From Pseudobowmanella zhangzhouensis (GTDB lineage Bacteria > Pseudomonadota > Gammaproteobacteria > Enterobacterales > Alteromonadaceae), in the NCBI RefSeq assembly GCF_042662685.1, contig NZ_JBHSYO010000006.1, positions 124,001 to 188,000 of the forward strand: a stretch of 64,000 nucleotides of DNA, given 5' to 3'. The translations under genes and the position numbers were made by a program. Numbering within the stretch: position 1 is the first letter of the stretch; every line of letters starts with the position of its first letter. Below are positions 17,452 through 26,839 of this stretch, piece after piece. The notes beneath the pieces are model-generated. The model worked only from the letters and a program-made list of their open reading frames with translations. It did no database searches and was not told where the DNA came from.

Positions 17452-20400
17452 TTATTCAAATACATACTCTATGACGGTGGTGCTTAACCCGCCGTTGAGC
17501 AAGCCAAACACACGGCCATTACTAATTACCAACGACTTGGCACCCTGCGATGGCAACACGCTGGTAACAGCATAGTCACTTAAACTTAAGGCAATCAGGC
17601 TTGCGTCCGTCAGCATTAGCAGACGGTTATTATCCGTATCAAACACGATGTCGTGTATAGCGGAATCAACGCCATCAAGTGCTTGCAGCCAATTCATATC
17701 GGCGACCCGGAACATCTCACCGCCGCGACTAATTACATTATTGCCATCCGGCGACAACCAGACTTTACCATCAATGTAGTAATCGCCGTGATAGGGGCTG
17801 TCTCCCAGTGATCTTATGCCAGTCCCACTGATGTCAAACTTCTGAAAATCTGACGGAGTTATGTCGGTATCGGCGGCGAACACCAGATCACTGGATGGAT
17901 GCAGCGACAAGCGGCTACTTTGTCTGATCGAGGATTTACCCAACACAGCACCGTCGTTAGCATTAAACGCATAGATATCCGTCCACTGGCCTGAACCTGA
18001 AGATACAACCAGCTTGTTTTGATCATTGACGACTAAATCGTAAGGATCGGTAGGAATACCATACACCAGAGTTTGTGCCTGCTGCGCCAGATCAAACACA
18101 GCGATGTAGCCGCTCTGATCCTCTTTCCACCAGGAGTAACTGTGTTGTTGCGTTAGCAAGGCCAGATACAAGGTTCCACCGTCAGGGGAAATCGTCATGC
18201 GCTCCGGCATAAAATCAAATTCAAAATATTTTTCTGTGAGGCCGGTTTCCAGATTCACCACATACACTCGTTTGGCGGCCTGATCCGACACATACAGCTT
18301 GTTACGTAATGCATCCGTCGCGGTTGCAGTCACATCAAACGCCAGACTATACGCCACTGAATCATTGACCGTGGTGCCATAATCAATGCCCTGTGCAACC
18401 TCAACATCCAGGGTTTTGCTATGCAATGCGCCAGCAGAGTCTTTGACCTGCAGCGTGACAAATCGCGTCCCGGCCGAGATGAATTTTTTACTGGTCAGTG
18501 GATTGTCACTGAATTCAGTATCCCATTGGTTATCGTTATCAAAGTTCCAGCGGTACTGCAGCGCTGCGCCATCTTCAGCATCACTACTCGACGATGCATC
18601 AAACTCATAGGTATCAAGCGTCGTGCCCTGTGCAGGGGTATAAGTAAAACTGGCAACCGGCGCGGTATTCGCTCCGCACTGCATACATGGATGATCCAGA
18701 CTCACTAACTGAGTATTCACACCACCGTTCTGCAGCACCAATACGCTACCATCTACAACAACAACGCCAGTGGCGTCAGACACTGCCAGCGAGTCAATTT
18801 CTACCCAGGTGGTTAAGTTGTAATAACTCACCTGACCATCGAGCATTACCACAAAGGCGAGGTTTTGCGCGCTATCAAAAGTCACCTGTTTAATTGCGCC
18901 ATTGATACCTGAAATTGATTGCACATAGGTCATATCCGACGTGCGGAAAATATCACCACCGCGACTGACCAGAATATCGCCGGCAGGTGACACCCACACC
19001 TGGCCCGCAATACTGTGATCACCGTGATAAGGGCTGTCCCCAACGGACACAATTCCTGTGCCGCTGATATCAAATTTTTCGAAGTCAGAAGGAGATGAAT
19101 CCGTGTCGGCCGCGAATACCATTTCTCCTGAAGGATGCAATGATAAGCGCGAAGCCTGACGAATACCTGCCTTACCAAGTACCGTACCGTCGTCAGCATT
19201 AAACGCGTAAATATCAGTCCATTGACCCGACCCAGAGGAGACAATCAGTTTGTTTTGGCTATTCACAACCAAATCATAGGGATCGGTCGGGATTTCATAC
19301 ACATTTACCTGAGCTTGCTGAGCGAGATCAAATACGGCGATGTAGCCATTCTGCTCCTCTTCCCACCAATAAGAACTGTGTTCTTGGGTCAGTAACGCCA
19401 CATATAATTTCGCGCCATCAGGTGAAATTGTCATGCGTTCTGGCATATAGCTAAACTGGAAAAACTTCTCCGTTTGTCCGGTTTGCAAATTCACCACATA
19501 CAAGCGTTTTGCACTCTTATCAGACACGTACATTTTTTGTCTGACACTGTCGATAGCCGTCGCGGTGACATTGAACTGTAATTCGAAAGGCGCAGAATCA
19601 TTGATCACTTCGCCACTATCAATACCCTGTTCCACCTGAATATCGATTGTTTTGCTGTGTAACGCGCCAGCCGAATCGCGCACCTGCAAGGTGACAAATT
19701 TAGTGCCAGCAGTCAGAAATTTTTGGCTGTATTGTGGATCGGTACTGAAGTTCGTGTCCCACTGTCCATCGTTATCCATATCCCAACGAAACTGCAGTTG
19801 ATGACCATCTTCCGCGTCATTACTCATAGACGCATCAAACTCATAGGTATCTGTGGTTGAGCCCTGCGTCGGCGTATATGTGAAGTTTGCAACCGGCTTG
19901 GTATTGGTTCCGCAGCTAGGGCAAGGGTGTGGAGTCTTGACTAACACCAGCGAATTATTTGACATGGCCAGGGTGTAATTGATCGCATCGCCGACAAGTA
20001 CATGCTGCACCACACCAGGATTTGCAATGCCACTGAACACTTCCGCGGATTCCAGGTTGACCAGGTAGGTCACGCCTGCAGACACCACAAATGCTATGTT
20101 TTGCGTCATGTCTACCTGCACATCTGAAATTGATTGCCCGGGCAAAATACGTGATACATACGTCATATCAGACGCGTTATAAACATTACCAGATCGTGAG
20201 AATACATACTCACCTGCGGCCCACACTCTGCCGCTGGGTGAATAACTACCGTGATAAGGGGAATCGCCGAGCGCTGAAATCCCTTCGACGGAGATATCAA
20301 ATTTCTCGAAATCTGACGGCGAAAGGTCGGTGTCCGCAGCGAATACTGCTTTTTCGGCTGGATCCAGTGACAGGTATGACTGGTGGCGAATCCCAGCGCT

Positions 20401-21609
20401 ACCCAAAAATACGCCGTCACTACCATTGTATGCCTGTATCGATGTCCACTGATTGGAACCCGAAGAGACGATAACTTTACCCTGAGAGGTCGCCACAATA
20501 TCAAATGGATCAACCGTAACGGTAAATCGACGTATTTCTTGTGCTGTTGCCCCGGAAATATCCATTACAACAACTTCGCCGCCCTCGCCTTCCGTCGAAT
20601 AATATTGGAAATCACGGTTTAATAAGCTGACGTACAGGGTGTTGCCACTAAGCGCCATACGCCACGGCATTTTTTCAAAGGTAAGTGTTTGTAGCACCTG
20701 GCCATCATCTGGATTGATGACAAGCAGTGATTTGGCACCTTTATTGGTAATAAAGAGTTTATTGCTATCTGCGTGGTATTGATGGTGCGTAATAGTCACT
20801 ACCGAAGAGGACATTTCGTAAATCAGGCGTAATGTCGGGTCGCTAACATCAACGATACCGTCGTTGTCGTCATCGTCATCCGCCGAATCACCAATACCAT
20901 CTAAATCAAAGTCAGTACTTTCGCTGCTGTCCCACGGAAACAGATCTTTGCTGTCAGGAACACCGTCATTGTCATCGTCAGTATCATTGACGTTACTGAT
21001 CCCATCCCCATCAGTATCCAACTGTGATGAGGAATTCAGCGTGGAGGCAAAGTGCTGCATCGCTGCCCCCTTGGAGACCATGGAAGTATTGCCCGCGGCC
21101 GTAAACACGTCAGTGCTCACCAACAATTGCTCAAATTCATCGGCGCTAAGAGCCAAATCCGCGAATGTAATACTGGCGGCGGTCAGTCTTTGTACCGCAC
21201 TGGCATCCAGTTGAATGTTATTGGACGGATCTTTGTCGGCGTCCAGAGACTGCAATAAGCGCAGGGTATTTAGTAGCTCTGGATCATGTAAATTACGGCT
21301 TTCAAAAAAACTGAAAGGGGTGACGGTTCTTGCCGCTGCTACCGCTGGAAACTGAATGCTACCCAGCGAGAAGGTAACCATGGCGCCATCTTTGTATTTG
21401 TACTCACCAGCGGCGTTAGTGACACCTGATTCGCCTGACGTACTCGTGTAACTGAGCCCTTCAACAGCTGCATCCAAAAATACTCCGGTACGCACAGGTG
21501 CCGGCGGTGGCGTTTGGCTCGAAGACGATTCTCCACCGCCCCCGCATCCAGACAATAAGGTTCCAAAAACTAATAACGACAACAAACGGTCAGAATGACG
21601 TCCCTGCAT
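17452..21609 (-). CDS. Giant lipoprotein with three propeller domains, two PKD domains and calcium repeats
   Basis: This 1385-residue protein has lipobox LLSGC (Cys22) and a Gly/Ser/Pro-rich linker. Residues 40-195 form an N-terminal domain. Residues 197-257 are thrombospondin-3-type Asp-rich calcium repeats (DTDGDGIS, DDDNDG). Propeller A follows at 262-557, PKD-1 at 570-660, propeller B at 668-970, PKD-2 at 981-1073 and propeller C at 1080-1385. A cysteine pair HPC-x2-CG precedes each PKD domain (561-567, 973-979). The three propellers share strings such as GDSPYHG and FAADTD at about 410-residue spacing. It should be surface-exposed and calcium-stabilised, perhaps an adhesion or binding protein. 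No catalytic motif is seen. Confidence 0.75.
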   Translation of the reverse strand: MQGRHSDRLLSLLVFGTLLSGCGGGGESSSSQTPPPAPVRTGVFLDAAVEGLSYTSTSGESGVTNAAGEYKYKDGAMVTFSLGSIQFPAVAAARTVTPFSFFESRNLHDPELLNTLRLLQSLDADKDPSNNIQLDASAVQRLTAASITFADLALSADEFEQLLVSTDVFTAAGNTSMVSKGAAMQHFASTLNSSSQLDTDGDGISNVNDTDDDNDGVPDSKDLFPWDSSESTDFDLDGIGDSADDDDDNDGIVDVSDPTLRLIYEMSSSVVTITHHQYHADSNKLFITNKGAKSLLVINPDDGQVLQTLTFEKMPWRMALSGNTLYVSLLNRDFQYYSTEGEGGEVVVMDISGATAQEIRRFTVTVDPFDIVATSQGKVIVSSGSNQWTSIQAYNGSDGVFLGSAGIRHQSYLSLDPAEKAVFAADTDLSPSDFEKFDISVEGISALGDSPYHGSYSPSGRVWAAGEYVFSRSGNVYNASDMTYVSRILPGQSISDVQVDMTQNIAFVVSAGVTYLVNLESAEVFSGIANPGVVQHVLVGDAINYTLAMSNNSLVLVKTPHPCPSCGTNTKPVANFTYTPTQGSTTDTYEFDASMSNDAEDGHQLQFRWDMDNDGQWDTNFSTDPQYSQKFLTAGTKFVTLQVRDSAGALHSKTIDIQVEQGIDSGEVINDSAPFELQFNVTATAIDSVRQKMYVSDKSAKRLYVVNLQTGQTEKFFQFSYMPERMTISPDGAKLYVALLTQEHSSYWWEEEQNGYIAVFDLAQQAQVNVYEIPTDPYDLVVNSQNKLIVSSGSGQWTDIYAFNADDGTVLGKAGIRQASRLSLHPSGEMVFAADTDSSPSDFEKFDISGTGIVSVGDSPYHGDHSIAGQVWVSPAGDILVSRGGDIFRTSDMTYVQSISGINGAIKQVTFDSAQNLAFVVMLDGQVSYYNLTTWVEIDSLAVSDATGVVVVDGSVLVLQNGGVNTQLVSLDHPCMQCGANTAPVASFTYTPAQGTTLDTYEFDASSSSDAEDGAALQYRWNFDNDNQWDTEFSDNPLTSKKFISAGTRFVTLQVKDSAGALHSKTLDVEVAQGIDYGTTVNDSVAYSLAFDVTATATDALRNKLYVSDQAAKRVYVVNLETGLTEKYFEFDFMPERMTISPDGGTLYLALLTQQHSYSWWKEDQSGYIAVFDLAQQAQTLVYGIPTDPYDLVVNDQNKLVVSSGSGQWTDIYAFNANDGAVLGKSSIRQSSRLSLHPSSDLVFAADTDITPSDFQKFDISGTGIRSLGDSPYHGDYYIDGKVWLSPDGNNVISRGGEMFRVADMNWLQALDGVDSAIHDIVFDTDNNRLLMLTDASLIALSLSDYAVTSVLPSQGAKSLVISNGRVFGLLNGGLSTTVIEYVFE
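17455..18693 (-). repeat. Internal repeat unit C (PKD + propeller)
   Basis: Codons 973-1385 are a tandem copy of unit B. A more diverged third propeller without a PKD domain lies upstream, at codons 262-560 (20826-19930). Confidence 0.85.
18694..19929 (-). repeat. Internal repeat unit B (PKD + propeller)
   Basis: Codons 561-972 of the giant lipoprotein encode a Cys-pair linker, PKD domain and propeller. This unit is closely matched by the next 1.24 kb. Shared strings include SSGSGQWTDIYAFNA and PERMTISPDG. Confidence 0.85.
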
Positions 21610-21925
21610 TTTACAACTTCCAATTCATTGAGGAAAAAACCGGCAGATGCTAAAGACAAAGGCCGAAAAAATGAAGCGATAAATTTGTAACAAAATTTAA
21701 CATATATAAGTCGGATGGACTCTTGTCGTACCAAGCTCCCATCGCATCTGAATAATGCATTAGCGGGATTGTGTATAAACCGTATTGAGTGGTTACCACT
21801 CAGCCTCAGCGAAATAACTTACGCGTCTAAACAGAGCACATCAACAATACTGACTTACCAACTAATCGGCACAAGTCTACACTGACGAAGCCGCTCAAAA
21901 AGGAGCAATGAGAAGGAATTAGGTC
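21610..21925. other. Intergenic region between divergent genes
   Basis: This 316-base region is AT-rich at 21670-21720, where a promoter for the giant lipoprotein is likely. A perfect inverted repeat TGAGTGG-TTA-CCACTCA lies at 21786-21802, on the side of the small DUF6265 gene, and may be an operator. No RNA gene or ORF was found. Confidence 0.45.
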
Positions 21926-22435
21926 ATGTTCAAATACTGTTTATCCATTGTGCTGCTCATCACCAGCCTTAATGCATTCTCGCAAAGTGAATTTAAAAAC
22001 CTGTTATTTCTGGAACAACAAACATCTCCACCTGCAAACCTGAATGCCGTCAGTTGGCTGGCTGGTCACTGGAGAGGTGAAGCATTTGGCGGGCTGACGG
22101 AAGAGGTTTGGTCGCCACCACTGGGCGGCAGCATGATGGGCGCCTTTAAACTTGTGGTGAATAACCAGGTGTCATTTTATGAACTGGAAACCATCATTGA
22201 AGAAAACAACAGCCTGATTTTCCGGCTCAAGCACTTCGCGGCCAATCTCAAAGGCTGGGAAGAAAAAGACCAAACTGTCGATTTTAAACTCGTCAACGTC
22301 ACGGACAACAAAGTGTTTTTCAACGGATTAACACTGGAAAAAATTAGCGATGACGAAATCAACATCTACGTAGCCATTGAGCAAAACGGCAACATCACTG
22401 AAGAAAAATTCAACTACCAACGCGTTAAGAATTAG
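21926..22435 (+). CDS. DUF6265 family exported protein
   Basis: This 169-residue protein has a signal peptide (cleavage near NAFSQ). The WLAGHWRGE motif, followed by EEVWSPPLGGSMMG, is the hallmark of DUF6265, a lipocalin-like beta-barrel family of unknown function. AAGGA lies nine bases before the ATG. It is probably monocistronic. Confidence 0.75.
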   Translation: MFKYCLSIVLLITSLNAFSQSEFKNLLFLEQQTSPPANLNAVSWLAGHWRGEAFGGLTEEVWSPPLGGSMMGAFKLVVNNQVSFYELETIIEENNSLIFRLKHFAANLKGWEEKDQTVDFKLVNVTDNKVFFNGLTLEKISDDEINIYVAIEQNGNITEEKFNYQRVKN

Positions 22436-22524
22436 TCCTCGATCTGCCCCTGAATAAAAATTCGCTAAGGATTTTATGCAGTGGCAGATCTGGTAGGCTG
22501 ACAAGTCAATAAAAGGAGATATGC

Positions 22525-23043
22525 ATGATTCAGGGACGCCACATTCGATTACGTACCGTCCGCCAAGCCGATTTGGATAGCCTGTACGAATTATCCAGCG
22601 ATCAATCCGATCCGGGTGAATTTATGCCCGTCGGTCTGCAATCCGAGGTGGCGTTTAAGCAGGCATTCAACGATACCGGCTTTTGGCAAGACCATTGTGG
22701 CAAGCTAATTATTGAAGACCTGCAAGGCAATATTGTGGGAGAAGCGGGGTTATTTCGCTCCACCCACTACCTGGACGGGCGCGAAATTTATTATCGTATT
22801 TTCAGCGGATATCGGGGTAATGGTTATGCCCGCGAGGCATTAGCGTTACTCACCGAGCACTTCTTTCAAAGCACTTCATTCAATCGCCTGCAAGCGGTGA
22901 CCATCGAGGGAAATTCGGTCTCAGAACACATGCTGAAAAAGGCCGGCTTTCAGTTCGAAGGCACCCTGCGTCAGGCTCGATTTTTCAAAGGCCAGTTGGT
23001 GAACCTGAATTTGTTTTCAAGACTGCGCACCGAACGCTGTTAG
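22525..23043 (+). CDS. GNAT-family N-acetyltransferase (RimJ/RimL-like)
   Basis: This 172-residue protein starts with the IRLRTVRQADLDSL pattern of the RimJ/RimL branch. It carries the acetyl-CoA loop as GYRGNGYAREAL and the late motif SEHMLKKAGFQFEG. Members acetylate protein N-termini, aminoglycosides or small amines. The acceptor is not predictable. The start has AAGGAGAT at good spacing. No operon partner is evident. Confidence 0.8.
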   Translation: MIQGRHIRLRTVRQADLDSLYELSSDQSDPGEFMPVGLQSEVAFKQAFNDTGFWQDHCGKLIIEDLQGNIVGEAGLFRSTHYLDGREIYYRIFSGYRGNGYAREALALLTEHFFQSTSFNRLQAVTIEGNSVSEHMLKKAGFQFEGTLRQARFFKGQLVNLNLFSRLRTERC

Positions 23044-23115
23044 CCAAAATTTGCGTCCAACAGGCATAGTTCATGCAACTTCTTACCCTGTATACATAGC
23101 AGCGGGAATAGTAAG

Positions 23116-23694
23116 TTGGGCCTAAAGAAAAAACTGAAACACAAAACCAAGAAGATGGTGGACTCTGAACATATGTTGAAGGGCATCACCATTGCCTCAT
23201 TTTTAGAGTCGACTATTGTGCCCATCCCGCTGGAAGCCGTGATGATACCGCTGATGCAGGCGCGCCGGGACAAGCTATGGTGGATTGCCTTGTTGGCTAC
23301 ACTGGGCTGTATAGTCGGCGCTTTATTTGGCTATGCGCTCGGGTATTTTCTGTTTGATCTGCTCGGCGACCAGCTCATTGAGCTGTTTTCTAATCAGCAA
23401 AAATTTCAAAGCGTTGAGCAAAAAATGCAGACTCAGGGCTTTTGGTTCGTGCTCACGCTGGGCATCGCCCCCATTCCTTTCCAGATCGCGATGCTTGCCG
23501 CTGGCGCAACTCATTATTCGATTGGGCTGTTTTTGTTGGCCACCGCCATTGCCCGCAGTATTCGTTACTTTGGGCTGGCTGCCGTGGTGTATTTTGCCGG
23601 CAACAGCGCCGAGCGCATCATTCGCCAGCACAAAACCAAAGCGATGATATTACTCACGGTTAGCGCTGTCGTCCTTTGGTGGCTGTTTGCCTAG
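23116..23694 (+). CDS. DedA/VTT-domain membrane protein, YqaA-like
   Basis: This protein of up to 192 residues has about four to five helices, with the motif ESTIVPIPLEAVMIPLM in the re-entrant region and GIAPIPFQIAMLAAG. Both are typical of VTT (SNARE-associated/DedA) proteins, which include lipid scramblases and flippases. A TTG at 23116 gives a basic N-terminus. An ATG at 23155 would give 179 residues. Neither is clearly favoured by a ribosome site. Confidence 0.75.
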   Translation: MGLKKKLKHKTKKMVDSEHMLKGITIASFLESTIVPIPLEAVMIPLMQARRDKLWWIALLATLGCIVGALFGYALGYFLFDLLGDQLIELFSNQQKFQSVEQKMQTQGFWFVLTLGIAPIPFQIAMLAAGATHYSIGLFLLATAIARSIRYFGLAAVVYFAGNSAERIIRQHKTKAMILLTVSAVVLWWLFA

Positions 23695-23700
23695 CACCGT

Positions 23701-24375
23701 TTATAAAAAACTGGCGATATCCGCCAAGGCTTTTTTGTTGCGGGCATGGGCAGGTACGGTGGCGTCATCAGCCGGGTAACCGGCGATAATTAGCATGTAC
23801 GCCCGCTCGTTTTCGGGGCGGTTGCATACCTGGGTAAGAAAATTCATCGGTTTTGGGGTATGGGTCAAGGTCGCCAGCCCGGCATTGTGTAACGCAGTCA
23901 GCAACATCCCAACTGCAATGCCCACCGACTCATGTACGTAGTAATTCTGTTTTGATTCATCACCATCCAGCCCACCGGTTTTTTGGCTGAACACGGCAAT
24001 CAGCCAGGGTGCCGTTTCCAGATAGGGTTTACTGGCATCGGTGCCAAGCGGTTTTAAGTCAGTGAGCCACTGCTGCCCGGCTCGGCCATCATAAAAACCG
24101 CGTTCGTGGGCTTCGGCCTGCTCACGAATTTGGCGTTTAACCTCCGGCGAATGGATGGCGGCGAAATGCCATGGCTGATGATTGGCACCACTTGGCGCAG
24201 AGCCTGCCGTGAGCAGGCAGTTTTCAATCACCTCACGCGCCACTGGTTTATCACTAAAGCTACGAACACTGTGACGACGGCGCATCTGAGCCAGGAACTC
24301 ATGGCTGCGCGCCAGCATTTCATCGGCTGGATATGTGATAAAGTCATCTAATGGTGTGTGGTCATGGGGCTGCAT
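23701..24375 (-). CDS. Nitroreductase-family flavoprotein, iodotyrosine deiodinase-like
   Basis: This 224-residue FMN-binding nitroreductase fold has the FMN phosphate region RRRHSVRSFSDKPV and SAPSGANHQPW, then NYYVHESVGIAVG and LATLTHTPKPMNFL. This set resembles the bacterial homologues of iodotyrosine deiodinase more than NfsA/NfsB. The role is reductive chemistry on an aromatic or halogenated substrate, which cannot be named. The gene ends seven bases from the convergent VTT gene. Confidence 0.75.
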   Translation of the reverse strand: MQPHDHTPLDDFITYPADEMLARSHEFLAQMRRRHSVRSFSDKPVAREVIENCLLTAGSAPSGANHQPWHFAAIHSPEVKRQIREQAEAHERGFYDGRAGQQWLTDLKPLGTDASKPYLETAPWLIAVFSQKTGGLDGDESKQNYYVHESVGIAVGMLLTALHNAGLATLTHTPKPMNFLTQVCNRPENERAYMLIIAGYPADDATVPAHARNKKALADIASFL

Positions 24376-24487
24376 CGGCTGGCTCTTATTGATTGTTATG
24401 CGCCTAGCATAAACGCCAATCGCACAGTATTAAACCCACTTACATTCCCCCGTATTTCACTTTTCAAAAAATTTTTTCTCGCCCCTT

Positions 24488-24516
24488 CAACTTTTGTGTC
24501 ATGGTCGCGGTATTAA
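24488..24516 (+). promoter_or_regulatory. Possible ECF-type autoregulatory promoter
   Basis: CAACTTTTGTGTC at 24488-24500 and CGCGGTATTAA at 24506-24516 sit just upstream of the sigma gene, at a spacing plausible for an ECF -35/-10 pair. No second copy was available for comparison, so this is tentative. Confidence 0.3.
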
Positions 24517-24536
24517 CCCACAACACCTGAATAGTT

Positions 24537-25103
24537 TTGGAAAACAAGCAGTTGGTAATAGATGAATGCACATTGATGCGACAGGTTCAGCAACAGCAGC
24601 TAGACAAGCTAGCCGTGTTGTATGAGGCCAATAAAGTGCGCCTGTTTAACTTTTTTCTGCATATGGGTTGTAGCCGCAGCGCCAGTGAGGATTTAGTTCA
24701 GGACACCTTTATGCGCATCCTGGCCTATCGCCATGGTTTTAGCGGGCAGGCGAGCTTTCGCAGCTGGATGTATGGCATTGCCCGTAATGCGGCGGTGGAT
24801 CATTTCCGCAAAAATCAGCGGCACGAAGGCCATGAGGACATCGCCGACTGTGATCCATCCGGCAGTGAACTGACTCAGGATATGGAATTGAGCCAACAGC
24901 AACGGGTATTTAAGCAGGCGCTGCACGCCCTGCCCGCAGAGGATCGCGACATGATATTGCTCAGCCGCTTTGCGGATCTGAATTATCAGGAAATCGCCGA
25001 ACTGATGGCATGCAATATCAACACACTTAAATCACGCATGCAGGCCGCGCTTAAACGCCTGCAGGCTCAGGTACAAACGTTATGTGAGGGGGTAAGTCAA
25101 TGA
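24537..25103 (+). CDS. ECF RNA polymerase sigma factor
   Basis: This protein of about 188 residues has sigma region 2 (SEDLVQDTFMRIL, then SFRSWMYGIARNAAVDHFRK) and region 4 (LPAEDRDMILLSRFADLNYQEIAELM, with NTLKSRMQAALKRL as recognition helix). The track-start is a TTG at 24537. An ATG at 24576 would remove 13 residues and still keep both domains. It overlaps the next gene by four bases and heads a three-gene operon, a common sigma/anti-sigma design. Confidence 0.88.
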   Translation: MENKQLVIDECTLMRQVQQQQLDKLAVLYEANKVRLFNFFLHMGCSRSASEDLVQDTFMRILAYRHGFSGQASFRSWMYGIARNAAVDHFRKNQRHEGHEDIADCDPSGSELTQDMELSQQQRVFKQALHALPAEDRDMILLSRFADLNYQEIAELMACNINTLKSRMQAALKRLQAQVQTLCEGVSQ

Positions 25104-25897
25104 ATACGCAAGACATTATCCAATTAAAAATTGATGAGTTAAACGGCCAGCCTGTCGTGTGGACAGACGCCGTCAAAGCGCACATCGCCGCCGACTCAGC
25201 GTTGCAGGCGGAACTGGATTTCATCGAGGCGTTTTGGGCAATACCGTTACCTCAGTCGCAGCCTTCTTCGGCCATGGATGCCGGTTTTTATGCCATGCTG
25301 GAGCGCGCCAAACAGGCTCAGCTAGTTGCCCCTGCACCGGTTGCAAAACCCACCTGGTGGCAAAGCTTGAAAGAGGCTTTCGCCGGGCTGACGGCGCCGC
25401 GCTTCGCAACCCTGTGTGCGGTGTTTGCGCTGGGTTGGTACACGGCTGGCAATGCCCCGCAATCCGGCAATGATTTAACCGCGCTGCAACAGCAGGTGAA
25501 TTCACTCAATACCATGCTGGCGGTGTCGCTTTTGGATCAACCCAACGCGTCGCGGCGGTTGAGCGGTGTGGCCTACAGCATGGAAAGCAATCTGGCCGCC
25601 CCACAGTTGCTTAACGCCCTGATGGACACGCTGACACATGATCAAGCCACGCCCGTGCGTTTAGCCGTTATTCGCGCCTTACAAAAGGCGCAGCTGCCAC
25701 AAAATGATTTACAACAGTTACAACAACTAGCCAGCAGCGAGAGCAACCCGCTAGTGCAAATTGAGCTTATAAGTCTGCTGCTCGGCAAGCTTAGTGCCAG
25801 CGAATTTCAACAGTTTTCTACCCAATTGCAGCAACAGGCCATCGCGCCGGACGTGCAACAGTTTTTGACCCAGATTTTCTCTAAACAACAGGCGTAG
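25100..25897 (+). CDS. Membrane anti-sigma factor-like protein with HEAT-like C-terminus
   Basis: This 265-residue protein has a cytoplasmic N-terminal part (1-95), one membrane segment near 98-113 (FATLCAVFALGWY), and an extracytoplasmic helical region. The latter has a short coiled coil (LQQQVNSLNTML) and helical repeats with the VRLAVIRAL pattern. Position after the ECF sigma gene, with ATG overlap, indicates an anti-sigma factor. I do not see a zinc ZAS motif (HxxxCxxC). Confidence 0.7.
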   Translation: MNTQDIIQLKIDELNGQPVVWTDAVKAHIAADSALQAELDFIEAFWAIPLPQSQPSSAMDAGFYAMLERAKQAQLVAPAPVAKPTWWQSLKEAFAGLTAPRFATLCAVFALGWYTAGNAPQSGNDLTALQQQVNSLNTMLAVSLLDQPNASRRLSGVAYSMESNLAAPQLLNALMDTLTHDQATPVRLAVIRALQKAQLPQNDLQQLQQLASSESNPLVQIELISLLLGKLSASEFQQFSTQLQQQAIAPDVQQFLTQIFSKQQA

Positions 25898-25913
25898 TGC
25901 CGAGGAGTCCATT

Positions 25914-26744
25914 ATGCAATTTCGATTAATCAGTACCCTGGCCGCGTTAATGCTGGCACTGTCCGCCACCGCCCAAACCAGCGAGCGTGAATACATTCTG
26001 GAACTAACCTCACCGGACAAACCGGTGCAACTGGAAGTCAGCGTGTACTTTGGTGAGATCAACATCGTCGGTTTCGATGGCAAACAGGTCGAGGTGTCGG
26101 TACGGAAAACCGAGCGGGAAAACCCGGACGACAACCGCCGCAAAGCAAAAGCCGACGCGCATACCCCAAGCCGTTCAGTGGCAGGGTTAACCCCGGTGGC
26201 GATTTCCTCCAGCGTGGTGGCGATTGAAGAACACAACAATCACGTGGAAGTCAGCGCTGAGTATTCCAACGAATATGTGGCAGTGGATATCCGCGTACCG
26301 CGTAACAGCAGTGTCGAGTCACAATTACGCAGTGGCGGCAGTTTAAAAGTATCCGGTATCAATGGTTCGCTGGAGCTGGAAAGCTGGAAAAGCCCGATAG
26401 AAGCGCTGGATGTCAGCGGCCCAATCGTGGCCGAAACCCATTCAGAGGATATCGTGGTGCGATTTAGCTCGCTGGATCAGGCCAATCCCACGTCGCTGGC
26501 CAGCCACAGCGGTAACATTGATATCTCGCTAAGCCAAAACATCAAAGCCCAGGTGGTGGTGCAAAGCTTTCGCGGCCAATTGTACTCTGGCGTAAAAGCC
26601 CCCTTTACCCGCACCGACCGGGTGGAAAAAACAGAGGAGCAGGAAATCATTATCGGCGGGCATATGAGCGCAGCGGTCAATGGCGGTGGGCAGCAAATTA
26701 GCCTCAATACCTACAGCGGCGATATCTACGTGCGCCAGCACTGA
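25914..26744 (+). CDS. Exported DUF4097-like beta-helix protein
   Basis: This 276-residue protein has a signal peptide (cleavage near ATAQT). The mature part alternates short beta-strands with Ser/Gly turns (LRSGGSLKVSGINGSLELES, SHSGNIDIS, NTYSGDIYVRQ). This is the right-handed solenoid pattern of the DUF4097 family, often coupled to ECF sigma/anti-sigma genes. It is the third gene of the operon, with AGGAG before the ATG and a terminator after it. It may be the envelope output or sensor of the system. Confidence 0.75.
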   Translation: MQFRLISTLAALMLALSATAQTSEREYILELTSPDKPVQLEVSVYFGEINIVGFDGKQVEVSVRKTERENPDDNRRKAKADAHTPSRSVAGLTPVAISSSVVAIEEHNNHVEVSAEYSNEYVAVDIRVPRNSSVESQLRSGGSLKVSGINGSLELESWKSPIEALDVSGPIVAETHSEDIVVRFSSLDQANPTSLASHSGNIDISLSQNIKAQVVVQSFRGQLYSGVKAPFTRTDRVEKTEEQEIIIGGHMSAAVNGGGQQISLNTYSGDIYVRQH

Positions 26745-26765
26745 GTGTAAATTGGGATACCAACG

Positions 26766-26793
26766 AAAAAGGCGAGCATGGCTCGCCTTTTTC
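26766..26793. terminator. Bidirectional terminator
   Basis: AAAAAGGCGAGC, loop ATG, GCTCGCCTTTTT. It separates the ECF operon from the convergent MipA gene. Confidence 0.88.
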
Positions 26794-26839
26794 CGCTTAA
26801 CACATCTGACTTCCACTATTGTGGTCAGCGTAAAACGAG

